From DATMBL01 sp050735975 (GTDB lineage: Bacteria; Desulfobacterota; Binatia; UBA9968), in NCBI GenBank assembly GCA_050735975.1, contig JBOHVS010000393.1:1-54419 (forward strand): a stretch of DNA of 54,419 nt. Reading direction: 5' to 3'. A model generated the notes under the pieces. It saw nothing but the letters and a program-made list of their open reading frames with translations, was not told where the DNA came from and searched no databases. Of the stretch, positions 35,776-45,959 are shown piece by piece; position 1 is the first letter of the stretch; each line of letters opens with the position of its first letter. Position numbers and translations under genes: made by a program.

Positions 35776-35880
35776 CAGAGACTGCGTCGCAATCCCGTTC
35801 ATGGTTCGTAATTTAAGTATTTACCGCTCGCCCTGAGCTTGGTCGAAGGGTGAGCCGATCATTGCGACACAGTCTCGCAG
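35776..35880. repeat. Composite palindrome with family A core
   Basis: Outer arms AGACTGCGTCGCAAT (35779-35793) and ATTGCGACACAGTCT (about 35861-35875) pair at 14 of 15 positions. Inside is a family A core at 35824-35857 (CCGCTCGCCCTGAGCTTGGT then CGAAGGGTGAGCCG), itself a hairpin. The plan (GACTGYGT outer arms, family A core inside) repeats that at 24374-24510. Confidence 0.6.
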
Positions 35881-35893
35881 CGGGAGGCCCGAT

Positions 35894-36811
35894 TCAGTCA
35901 CCCTTGAGGAGCCGATAACGGCTTCCCTCTCTTTTAACTCGACCTTCTTTGATCAGCTTCTCTAAATGCGCCTGTACTGAAAACTCGGCAACATGCTTAA
36001 GCGGCGCCGAGACGTCGATGTAAATCAACTCGGTGATGGCGCCTATTGACTCGCGCCCCTTTCTCAGTCCATCCAGCACCTGCCGTTCACGCATCAATCG
36101 GTGCTCGATGTATTCTTTGACCTTCGCTTCCGGTTTCCCGACCAGCGGTCCATGGCCTGGCAGGATCAGATCGATGTTGAATTCGAGCAAGCGCTCCAGC
36201 GAGCGCATATAGTCGGCCATGTTGCCGTCGGGCGGTCGGATCACCGCTGTTCCATACCCCAGAATATGATCGCCGCTGAAGAGCACCTGATCGCCTGATT
36301 CGTAAAAGCAGCAGTGGCCCGATTCGTGGCCGGGGGTGTGCAGAACCTGCAACTCGCCTGCTCCGTATGAGATCCGCTCCCCGTCGCCGTACTGAAAATC
36401 CTCGCCCCCCAGGTATCCCGCCCGCGAGCGATGAATGCCGATCTTGGCGCCCGACCGTTTTTTCAGCGCCAGCGCGCCACCGCAGTGATCGCTGTGGATG
36501 TGGGTGAGAAGAATCTTGTCGATTCTTTTAGCCCCCATCGCCTCCGCCTGCTCGATGATTCCGTCCAGGTTGGAGTTCGAGCTCAGGGCTACGTCGATAA
36601 CGACGACGCTGTCCCGTCCGACGACGTACTGGTTGGTTCCCTGCAGGGTCATAATGCCGGGATTGTCCGCCGTATGGTGACGGATGTTCGCGGGTGTTGT
36701 CATTGTCGGATTTTCGGCGGCTTCGAGCTCGCGATGCAATGCTCGGCTGTCACCGAAGAGAAAGGCCAGCGACATGTTACCGACTATCGCCAGCGCTTCC
36801 CTTCTCGTCAT
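35894..36811 (-). CDS. Metallo-beta-lactamase-fold hydrolase (LACTB2-like)
   Basis: 305 residues. Metal-binding motifs HIHSDHCGG, HTPGHESGH, FSGDHILG and LPGHGP are those of MBL hydrolases. A C-terminal winged-helix-like part (HLEKLIKEGRVKREGSRYRLL) resembles LACTB2-type nucleases or hydrolases. The N-terminus MTRREALAIVGNMSLAFLFG looks like a weak twin-Arg or membrane signal, but the start is uncertain, and ATG 36703 (MTTPANIRHHTAD) would remove it. It lies 46 bases after acnA on the same strand. The substrate is unknown. Confidence 0.82.
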   Translation of the reverse strand: MTRREALAIVGNMSLAFLFGDSRALHRELEAAENPTMTTPANIRHHTADNPGIMTLQGTNQYVVGRDSVVVIDVALSSNSNLDGIIEQAEAMGAKRIDKILLTHIHSDHCGGALALKKRSGAKIGIHRSRAGYLGGEDFQYGDGERISYGAGELQVLHTPGHESGHCCFYESGDQVLFSGDHILGYGTAVIRPPDGNMADYMRSLERLLEFNIDLILPGHGPLVGKPEAKVKEYIEHRLMRERQVLDGLRKGRESIGAITELIYIDVSAPLKHVAEFSVQAHLEKLIKEGRVKREGSRYRLLKGD

Positions 36812-36857
36812 TGCGTGATCGAAACCGAGATAAGCGTAGCAGGTTGCTTAAATGCCG

Positions 36858-39551
<2,694 letters not shown>

Positions 39552-39674
39552 TGAGCGCTCCTTGTATTCTTACATATGCTATCGGTAGGTTTGTCCTATT
39601 TTGTAGCTAGCCGATGGAAATAAAGCAATCGACAGGCCGGTCAAAATGGTTTCAGCTGCGCGGCGCGTTACACA

Positions 39675-39712
39675 AAGGATGAATCATCCTTCATCCTTTT
39701 CTAACATGAGCC
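39675..39712 (-). terminator. Possible hairpin terminator
   Basis: On the minus strand AAGGATGAAGGATGATTCATCCTT forms a hairpin (GGATGAA with TTCATCC) in the gap between the NMT1-type gene and acnA. No clear U-tract follows, so the call is weak. Confidence 0.3.
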
Positions 39713-39731
39713 TTCGGCCTGGTAAGAGTGA

Positions 39732-40757
39732 TTAACCTCCCTTGCCATACACCTTGTCGATAAAACCCTCTTTCTCGATCTCGCGGACGATGCTGTCGTC
39801 GATCAGACTGTCCACCGTCACCCTGGCTCCGGGACTTTGCTTCAACGCTTGATTGAGCTGGATTTTCATTCCCTCTCGAGTCGTATAGGGGACGCGCTCG
39901 AGGATTTTGACTGTCGAGGCGTACGAGCTGTCGAGATAGGCCTTGTTCGCCCCGCGGAGGTATTTGGCGACGATTTTTTGCGTGCCCTCCTGGTTGTTTT
40001 TGAAGAAATGCGCGGCTTCGATCAGAGCCATCACGGTTCTTTTCACAGTCGCTCGTCTTTTGGCCAGGAAACTTTTCGTCGTCACCGCGCAGATGAACGG
40101 CAAGGGATAGGGTTTTGGCAGATCGCCCATATCGGCCAGAATTCGGTGCGGTATGCCGCCGGGAATCAGGTGAACGTTTCCCGGAGGAGAGGGAAATCCG
40201 GCGATAACGCCGCGGCTAAAGCCCGCGGCCCGCTCGGAAGCGCCTCCGATCTGTAGGATCTTAACGTCTTCCATCGGCTTTAATCCCAAGCCCTTCAAGA
40301 GTTCCCGCGCCGCCACATCCGACGCGCTGCCGAAGCGGCTGATGCCGATCGATTTCCCCTTCAGATCTTCCGCGGATTTGACGCTGTCAAGCACAACCAG
40401 CTCGTAGGCAAGAGCATTGATGAAGCAGGCAACGCTAACCGTGTCCGCGCCGCGTACGGCGGCATTAGCAACGCCGCTTCCCGCGGCGTTTCCGACGTGT
40501 ACGTCCTGGGCCATAATCGCGGCGATGCCGATGGTCGTGCTGCCTATATAAACGACCTCCGCGTCCAAGCCGTGTTTTTTGTAAAAGCCCGCATCGTAAG
40601 CGACGGTCCAAAGGGCATTGAGCGTGTCTGTCGAGCTATAGGAAATACGCGTCTTCTCCTGCGCATAAGCTCTCGTCCACGCGGCGAGGAATACGGATAG
40701 TGTAACAAGTGTAACAACAAAAAATAGCCGATAATTTCTCCGCCTTTGATTGCTCAT
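39732..40757 (-). CDS. NMT1/SsuA-type ABC transporter substrate-binding protein
   Basis: About 341 residues from ATG 40757, which has AAGGAGAT at the right distance. An upstream in-frame start at 40781 has none. Sec signal (residues about 1-34: YRLFFVVTLVTLSVFLAAWTRAYAQE), then ISYSSTDTLNALWTVAYDAGFYKKHGLDAEVVYIG, a typical opening of nitrate/sulfonate/taurine-type binding proteins. SAEDLKGKSIGISRFGSASDVAAREL is the family's ligand loop. No permease or ATPase is adjacent, so it is another orphan binding protein. The ligand is unknown; an organic acid or sulfonate is possible. Confidence 0.88.
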   Translation of the reverse strand: MSNQRRRNYRLFFVVTLVTLSVFLAAWTRAYAQEKTRISYSSTDTLNALWTVAYDAGFYKKHGLDAEVVYIGSTTIGIAAIMAQDVHVGNAAGSGVANAAVRGADTVSVACFINALAYELVVLDSVKSAEDLKGKSIGISRFGSASDVAARELLKGLGLKPMEDVKILQIGGASERAAGFSRGVIAGFPSPPGNVHLIPGGIPHRILADMGDLPKPYPLPFICAVTTKSFLAKRRATVKRTVMALIEAAHFFKNNQEGTQKIVAKYLRGANKAYLDSSYASTVKILERVPYTTREGMKIQLNQALKQSPGARVTVDSLIDDSIVREIEKEGFIDKVYGKGG

Positions 40758-40796
40758 GAAATCTCCTTTCAACTCCACCATCTTTAAATACTCTTA

Positions 40797-40822
40797 GGTC
40801 CCTGCTCCCTGCTCTTTGCGAG
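40797..40822. repeat. Heptamer-type repeat patch, family C
   Basis: GGTCCCTGCTCCCTGCTCTTTGCGAG has the 7-base unit TCCCTGC. Its complement (CTCGCAAAGAGCAGGGAGCA and on) closely resembles 4025-4050. It lies in the gap between the divergent NMT1-type and GNAT genes. Confidence 0.5.
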
Positions 40823-40982
40823 TTTAGTGACCGGGCATGGCGCCAGACTAACGCGTTTTCTCCAAGCTCGTCAACGCCAAGACGTTTTTTAAGGAACACG
40901 TTCTCACCAGTGGCTTTCGGCGGCCTGGCGAGAACAGGTTGTTTGAAGGGACCTAGTCTGATAGTGAATTTTTTTAAGAACA

Positions 40983-41573
40983 ATGACGATTGTGGTCGAG
41001 AAATACTCGCCCAGCCAGTTGGACGCTGCGATATCGGTGCTGGCGGATGCGTTTGTGAGCAATCCGCTCCACGTTTCCGCCTTCGGCCCTCGGCGCACGG
41101 ACCAGAACCGGCTCTTCTTCCGCATCGGCCTGCGGCGCATGTTCATCGGCCAGGCCTTCGTCGCGCTGATTGATAATCAACTTCGCGGCTACGTGCACTT
41201 TAACGAGTCTCCCTACTGCCTGCCCTCACCGGAAGATGTTCCAATCGCTGCAGCAACTGTGTTGAAGCCTCTAGGCGAGGCAATTCCCCAGGTCGTCAAG
41301 TGGTTCGCTAGGTGGTGTCATCTCGACCCCGAAGAACCTCATGTGCATCTCGGGCCGATCGGCGTCCATCCCGAGGCTCAGGGCCAGGGAATCGGCACTG
41401 CTCTAATGAATCGCTATATCGAGCACGTCAAACAGAGACAGACCGCGGCGTACCTCGAAACTGATCGGCCTGAGAACGTGGAGTTCTACAAAAAGTTCGG
41501 CTTCGTCATTCAGCGTGAAGAGCAACTCATCGGCACCCCGGTCTGGTATATGTGGCGCCCGCGGGATGCGTAG
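40983..41573 (+). CDS. GNAT-family N-acetyltransferase
   Basis: 196 residues. The acetyl-CoA loop lies in LGPIGVHPEAQGQGIGTALMNRYIEH, i.e. the RxxGxG/A-type motif (QGQGIG) of GNAT. LETDRPENVEFYKKFGFVIQREEQ is the C-terminal region of the fold. The acceptor is not evident. The start is ATG 40983, with no strong ribosome binding site. No operon partner is near it. Confidence 0.85.
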   Translation: MTIVVEKYSPSQLDAAISVLADAFVSNPLHVSAFGPRRTDQNRLFFRIGLRRMFIGQAFVALIDNQLRGYVHFNESPYCLPSPEDVPIAAATVLKPLGEAIPQVVKWFARWCHLDPEEPHVHLGPIGVHPEAQGQGIGTALMNRYIEHVKQRQTAAYLETDRPENVEFYKKFGFVIQREEQLIGTPVWYMWRPRDA

Positions 41574-41609
41574 AAGGACTGCACGGACCGACTGCCAGGC
41601 TAGGTTCCT

Positions 41610-41762
41610 GCCTTCGCGGGCGAGTCCCTTCCGGCCGCGGTCAATAAGCCTCTACCGTCCTCGCCTCACGAGGAATTTCAAATCTCAGATTTCAGATCTG
41701 CCATAATCTGCCATTTGAGATTTGCAATCTGAGATCCCGAAGAGCAGGCTCGCCCGCTCGGC
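41610..41762. repeat. Heptamer array flanked by inverted arms, family C
   Basis: Between 41675 and 41737 the sequence reads in 7-base units: TTTCAAA, TCTCAGA, TTTCAGA, TCTGCCA, TAATCTG, CCATTTG, AGATTTG, CAATCTG, AGATCCC. It is flanked by the inverted arms GCGGGCGAG (41616-41624) and CTCGCCCGC (41749-41757), so the array sits in a potential large hairpin. Confidence 0.5.
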
Positions 41763-41812
41763 AGGGAAAAGCCGGAACGATACGAAAGCCGGCGCACTGA
41801 GACGCGATATTC

Positions 41813-42046
41813 TTAGTCTGGCGCTGGCGTATTGGCCGGACCTGGCCGGTATAGCGGCGACGTCGGCGGCAGCAAGGGTATCGGGAGATTACGTTCATTG
41901 CATGTTTGGATCAGCACCATAAGCATCGCAACCGAGCTTACGAGTATCGTAAGGGCCATAAAGGGGGTCCAGAAGGCGTTCCAGCGTTGGCGGCGCCGCT
42001 CCTCTTTTATCGCCTCCTCCGGAGTTTGAGGCTCCCGATGGTTCAC
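41813..42046 (-). CDS. Small single-pass membrane protein, unknown
   Basis: 77 residues from the GTG at 42046, or 79 from a TTG at 42052. A charged N-terminal helix (PEEAIKEERRRQRWNAFW) precedes one hydrophobic segment (FMALTILVSSVAMLMVLIQ) and a Pro-rich tail that is probably periplasmic (PLLPPTSPLYRPGPANTPAPD). The charge pattern favours an N-in topology. No family is recognised. It lies between the GNAT and MFS genes with no gene on the opposite strand, which favours it being real. Confidence 0.5.
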   Translation of the reverse strand: MNHREPQTPEEAIKEERRRQRWNAFWTPFMALTILVSSVAMLMVLIQTCNERNLPIPLLPPTSPLYRPGPANTPAPD

Positions 42047-42127
42047 AATCAAACTCTAGCAGATTTCTTTATGTCGCATAAGACACTGCTGATTTTCGAC
42101 CGGAAAGTGGCCACAGCCCGCTTACCT

Positions 42128-43543
42128 TCAATCCCGGGCCGGTCCGATGAGAGGACGAATGCCGACCACGCTGAAAAAAAGCTCCTGGATGGAAACTTCG
42201 TGAGTAGTTCTGACCTCGCGAAAGGAGCGCGACAGCAGGAGATATAAAGAAAACCGGCAGAAGCACGAGAGAGTAAAAAGACTCAGCAGAGTATAACCGA
42301 AAAGCGGCGGCAGCCGGGAGCCAAGAAAGCCTCCCAGCGAAGAACCGAGAAAGATCGCCGCGCCGTTGATAACATTGAAATACGCGATGCAACGAACCCG
42401 CTTGTGCGGAGTGACGGCGTCGTAGATGAAATTTCCGCTGGAGAGCGTAACCCCGCTCCAGGCAAAGCCTCCCAAGATCTGAACCAGCATTAGGTAGGCG
42501 GGATGATGCGACACGAGCCAAAAACCCGGAATCAGCGCGGCAAAAAACGCGCTTAACCGGAGGATTCGCACGTTGCCGACTAGATCGGCGTGCTTGCCCC
42601 AGAGTGGTAAAGCGATGAGCGAGGTTAGCGAAGAGCAGACCTGAAGCGCCATATAAGTCAGGTAGTCCAACTGGAGATCGCGGAGCATGAAGACAGCAAA
42701 AAAGGGCGCCGACAAATAGGTGGCGAAATTCAAGCCAGCCGTGAAAATCACGAACTTCAGGAAATTGCTCTCTCTGAAGCGCGCCACGAACATGAGAAAC
42801 GTGAAGTCGCTGGCCGGATCTGTTCTATGTGGAGGCTCGTCCATTCGGCTGATGAAATGAGCCGACATATAACGGGCCAAGGCGGCCAGAGAAAAAAGAA
42901 TACAAAAACCCGCGCTGTACGAAATCTCTTGGAACCAATTCAGTATAAAGCCCGATCCGATGATGCTGCCGACCGTGACCGCGCCGACAAGTCTGTTGCG
43001 CCATCCGAAGTATCGCCCTCTCTTACTTGCCGGAATGTAGTCGCTCATCAAACTTCCCCAGGCTGGTCCGGCCAGGCCGCCGCAGAGCGCGGCCAGTATC
43101 AGAAGACCCAGAAACAGCTGGACCCGGTTTGGGATGTGCAACCAGGGGAGAAATCCGATGCACAGAATCAGCGACGCCTGAGAAAAGACCAAGCGCACCA
43201 ACAATCGGAGCCTTCCGCCCACCCAGTAAACGACTCGAACGGCGAAGAACTGGGACAGCGAAGAGAAGAGGTTCGGAAGGGCGCTGATCAAACCGATCTG
43301 TTGAACTGTGGCGCCCAAGAACAGAGCCAGAGGAGTCGCGTAATGATCGGTGATACCGGACATCACCGCCGCAAAAACACCGTCTTTAACTGAGGAGCGG
43401 AGGCTCTCTCGAACTTTGGTTTTCCTCATGGCCGCGCGGAAAAGAAAAAATTGTGAGGTATTTTCGTCCGGATTACCATTGCTTGTTTCAGAAACCGTGT
43501 CCGGCTGCTTTTGATCTTCAAAAATTGATGATTGTGTCGTCAA
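42128..43543 (-). CDS. Major facilitator superfamily transporter
   Basis: 471 residues with about 12 hydrophobic segments after a hydrophilic N-terminal tail of about 55 residues. MSDYIPASKRGRYFGWRNRLVGAVTVGSIIGSG resembles the loop-2/3 motif of MFS (RxGRRxxG-like), and VTPHKRVRCIAYFNVINGAAIFLGSSLGGFLG lies in the second half. The size and gradient of charged loops are normal. The substrate is unknown. Its divergent neighbour across a 377-base gap is opgG, and no functional link is clear. Confidence 0.85.
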   Translation of the reverse strand: MTTQSSIFEDQKQPDTVSETSNGNPDENTSQFFLFRAAMRKTKVRESLRSSVKDGVFAAVMSGITDHYATPLALFLGATVQQIGLISALPNLFSSLSQFFAVRVVYWVGGRLRLLVRLVFSQASLILCIGFLPWLHIPNRVQLFLGLLILAALCGGLAGPAWGSLMSDYIPASKRGRYFGWRNRLVGAVTVGSIIGSGFILNWFQEISYSAGFCILFSLAALARYMSAHFISRMDEPPHRTDPASDFTFLMFVARFRESNFLKFVIFTAGLNFATYLSAPFFAVFMLRDLQLDYLTYMALQVCSSLTSLIALPLWGKHADLVGNVRILRLSAFFAALIPGFWLVSHHPAYLMLVQILGGFAWSGVTLSSGNFIYDAVTPHKRVRCIAYFNVINGAAIFLGSSLGGFLGSRLPPLFGYTLLSLFTLSCFCRFSLYLLLSRSFREVRTTHEVSIQELFFSVVGIRPLIGPARD

Positions 43544-43920
43544 ATACTCAGCCGAGCGCTGCTTCGGGTAAACTCACGACAAACCCTGAGCCGATCGAAG
43601 AGTGACCGGCTGCCCTTCATCGAGACCCTTCCATTGAATTGTCCAACTACAAGGCAATGCAACGCCTCAAGCAAGTGGCGAGCAAAAAATCGGCTCGAGC
43701 GCGAGAACAATCAAGGCGAACCGCTCGTCTAAAGAATCAACTGCACCTGAAATGCGGATGCCGGATGTTGAATAAGCGTTCCACTGACGGGACAAATCCT
43801 ACACTTAGGACGCGGGATGAGGGCGAGGTTGACGAACTTTTCCTTTGTTTCTGCAGAATGGAACAGAAATTGCTCAACTGATGCCCGTTTTACGCCACGC
43901 GACCGCTTGTATTTATTATC
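43544..43920. other. Intergenic gap between MFS gene and opgG
   Basis: 377 bases. A diverged family A palindrome lies at 43572-43609 (CTCACGACAAACCCTGAGCC then GATCGAAGAGTGACCGG). The rest must hold the promoters of the two divergent genes but shows no strong -35/-10 pair. A TTGACG at 43829 has no good -10 partner. No ribosome binding site precedes opgG. Confidence 0.5.
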
Positions 43921-45411
43921 ATGATTCACCTGTTCCTGCTTGTTCTTTTGTTTGTACCGCAGAAGGTTCTCGCCAACGGTCCTTTCGACTATCCGCAAGT
44001 CGTTGCCACAGCGAGAAAATTGGCGGCCGCCGCGTACGCGCCGCCGCAAAAGGTACCGGATTTTCTCCGCAAGATTAGTTACGACGCGTTTCGCGATATT
44101 CGCTTCAAACCCGAGCGGACTCTTTGGGCAGACGAGAATAGCCGCTTTGGCATCCAGCTGATCCACCCGGGTCTGTACTTCACGAATTCCGTCGCAATTA
44201 ACGTATACGACTCCAAAGGCGTTCATCGGGTCCCTTTCTCAACGGACTTGTTTACCTATGGACGGAACACATTCAAAGAAAATATCCGGCCCAACCTGGG
44301 TTTTGCGGGGTTCCGGTTGACTTACCCTCTTAATCATCCAAAACAGCAGAATCATGTGCTCGTTTTTGCTGGAGCAAGTTATTTCCGCGGCGTGGCGCGA
44401 AAGCAAGTGTTCGGCCTCTCGGCGCGCGGTCTAGCGATTGATACCGGTCTTCCCTCCGGTGAAGAATTTCCCTATTTCAAAGAATTTTGGCTGGAGAAAC
44501 CCGGGCCGAATGCTCGCGTAATAAGAATACTTGCATTATTGGACAGCGAGAGCGTCACGGGAGCCTATCGCTTCGACATTCATCCGGGCGACCAGACGAT
44601 CGCTGAAGTCTCAGCCACCCTTTTTGAGCGCAAGCGACCCAAGATGCTAGGGATCGCTCCTCTGACCAGCATGTTTTTTTATGATGAAACCAAGTCGCGC
44701 CCCGCGGGGAATTGGCGCCCTGAAGTGCACGACTCCGATGGACTCTTGATCGCTGCCGCATCCGGCGAATGGCTCTGGCGGCCATTGGCAAACCCCGACA
44801 AGCTCTTAATCAACTCATTCGAAGTGGACGGCTTGCGCGGTTTCGGTCTGCTCCAGCGCGACCGCGCGTTCCCGCATTACGAAGACTTGGAAGCTCGCTA
44901 TGATCTGCGCCCCAACGCCTGGATTGTGCCGACGAGTGAGTGGGGGAAAGGAGAGGTTAAGCTCGTCCAGATTCCGACCAAGAACGAAATCAACGACAAC
45001 ATTGTTGCGTTTTGGACACCCAGGAATTTGCCGCCACCGGGCAAGCCTATCGAATTTTCTTACCGGATACACTTTCACGCTCAGGAGCCGAACGGAGTGG
45101 AACGAGGAAGAAGTGTCGCTACCCGCATCGGCGAAGGCGACGAGAAGGGAAGCAAACGGGTTGTGATCGATTTCGCCGGCCGCCGCCTTACCGCTCTCCT
45201 GGAACACGCTCAGGTGCAAGGGGTCGTCACTGTCGGTCAGGAAGGCAAGCTGGTCCAACAAAACGTTCTCAAGAATGCGGTCACCGGCGGCTGGCGGCTC
45301 GCCTTTCAGGTCATCCCGCCCAAAGGCAAGCCTCTGGAATTGAGAGCGTACCTAAAAAACGGCAAAGCCACAGTCACGGAAACATGGAGTTACCTATTAC
45401 CCGAATCATGA
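43921..45411 (+). CDS. opgG: Periplasmic glucan biosynthesis protein OpgG/OpgD family
   Basis: 496 residues. A Sec signal (residues 1-18, LFLLVLLFVPQKVLA) sends it to the periplasm, where it helps make osmoregulated periplasmic glucans. The twin-Arg signal of OpgD is absent, so OpgG is the better name. Conserved blocks are GLSARGLAIDTGLPSGEEFPYFKEFWLEKP, GIAPLTSMFFYDETKS, RPEVHDSDGL, GEWLWRPLANPDKL and YDLRPNAWIVPTSEWGKGEVKLVQIPT. Its stop overlaps the start of the following gene (ATGA), which in turn is coupled to opgH. Confidence 0.96.
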   Translation: MIHLFLLVLLFVPQKVLANGPFDYPQVVATARKLAAAAYAPPQKVPDFLRKISYDAFRDIRFKPERTLWADENSRFGIQLIHPGLYFTNSVAINVYDSKGVHRVPFSTDLFTYGRNTFKENIRPNLGFAGFRLTYPLNHPKQQNHVLVFAGASYFRGVARKQVFGLSARGLAIDTGLPSGEEFPYFKEFWLEKPGPNARVIRILALLDSESVTGAYRFDIHPGDQTIAEVSATLFERKRPKMLGIAPLTSMFFYDETKSRPAGNWRPEVHDSDGLLIAAASGEWLWRPLANPDKLLINSFEVDGLRGFGLLQRDRAFPHYEDLEARYDLRPNAWIVPTSEWGKGEVKLVQIPTKNEINDNIVAFWTPRNLPPPGKPIEFSYRIHFHAQEPNGVERGRSVATRIGEGDEKGSKRVVIDFAGRRLTALLEHAQVQGVVTVGQEGKLVQQNVLKNAVTGGWRLAFQVIPPKGKPLELRAYLKNGKATVTETWSYLLPES

Positions 45412-45959
45412 ACACTACAGAACAACCGGTATCAAGCTCTCGACAACTACATTTCGCGCCCAAGAACAAGCAAGCAGCGCGCCTTTCGGGGTTCGAGCAG
45501 CAGGCCGCGCAGGCCCGGCTGCAACATTATCTAACGTTGCTCCACTTTAACGATCTGGAACGAGCCCGGATTGTGGAGCAAGTGATGAGCCGCGCCCTGG
45601 CGTGCGACAATCCGGGTCGATTGGGACAGAACGTAGTGCGGGAGTTGCACGAGTTCTTCGCCCGTGGGGGGCGGCTGCAGTCTACCGCGGACGACGACGC
45701 AATCGCCTGGAGTTCCATCGGCTGCCGCGCAAGCGCTTGGATGAGGCCTGATCGCCCCCGCCAACACATCTCGTTGATGGATTTTAAGGAGCGCGGAAGC
45801 TCGCGCTTGTCGTCCGTGCCGCCGATGCAACGTCGGTCTATGGTGCCAAAACAGATTGAATACTTTTCGTTTCGCGGAATCTGGCGCTCGTTCAGAGCAT
45901 GGCTTCTGGGTAACAGGGATCAAGCCCAATTTTCTCTCGGAAGAACAGCCGGCAAATGA
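45408..45959 (+). CDS. Separate N-terminal domain of OpgH
   Basis: 183 residues. The start ATG overlaps the opgG stop (ATGA) and its stop overlaps the opgH start (ATGA), so three genes are read as a coupled chain. The C-terminal half (about 133-170) has SSVPPMQRRSMVPK, then RGIWRSFRAWLLGNRD, which resembles the cytosolic N-terminal region of E. coli OpgH just before its first membrane helix (MPEAKRSSMFP then GRFWDRLRGRD). The N-terminal 90 residues are a helical, Gln/Leu-rich region with no relative that I know. I infer a split gene. A one-base sequencing or assembly error is the main alternative, because the two parts differ by one reading frame. Confidence 0.72.
   Translation: MNTTEQPVSSSRQLHFAPKNKQAARLSGFEQQAAQARLQHYLTLLHFNDLERARIVEQVMSRALACDNPGRLGQNVVRELHEFFARGGRLQSTADDDAIAWSSIGCRASAWMRPDRPRQHISLMDFKERGSSRLSSVPPMQRRSMVPKQIEYFSFRGIWRSFRAWLLGNRDQAQFSLGRTAGK

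Noticed and set aside
35575..35802. 75-codon minus-strand frame opposite the 3' end of rlpA
   Set aside because: It overlaps the rlpA SPOR domain on the other strand and enters the palindrome at 35776. No family is recognised.
45012..45407. Upstream extension of the frame that contains the split OpgH domain
   Set aside because: It lies wholly inside opgG in another frame. The ATG at 45408 with its ATGA overlap explains the gene.
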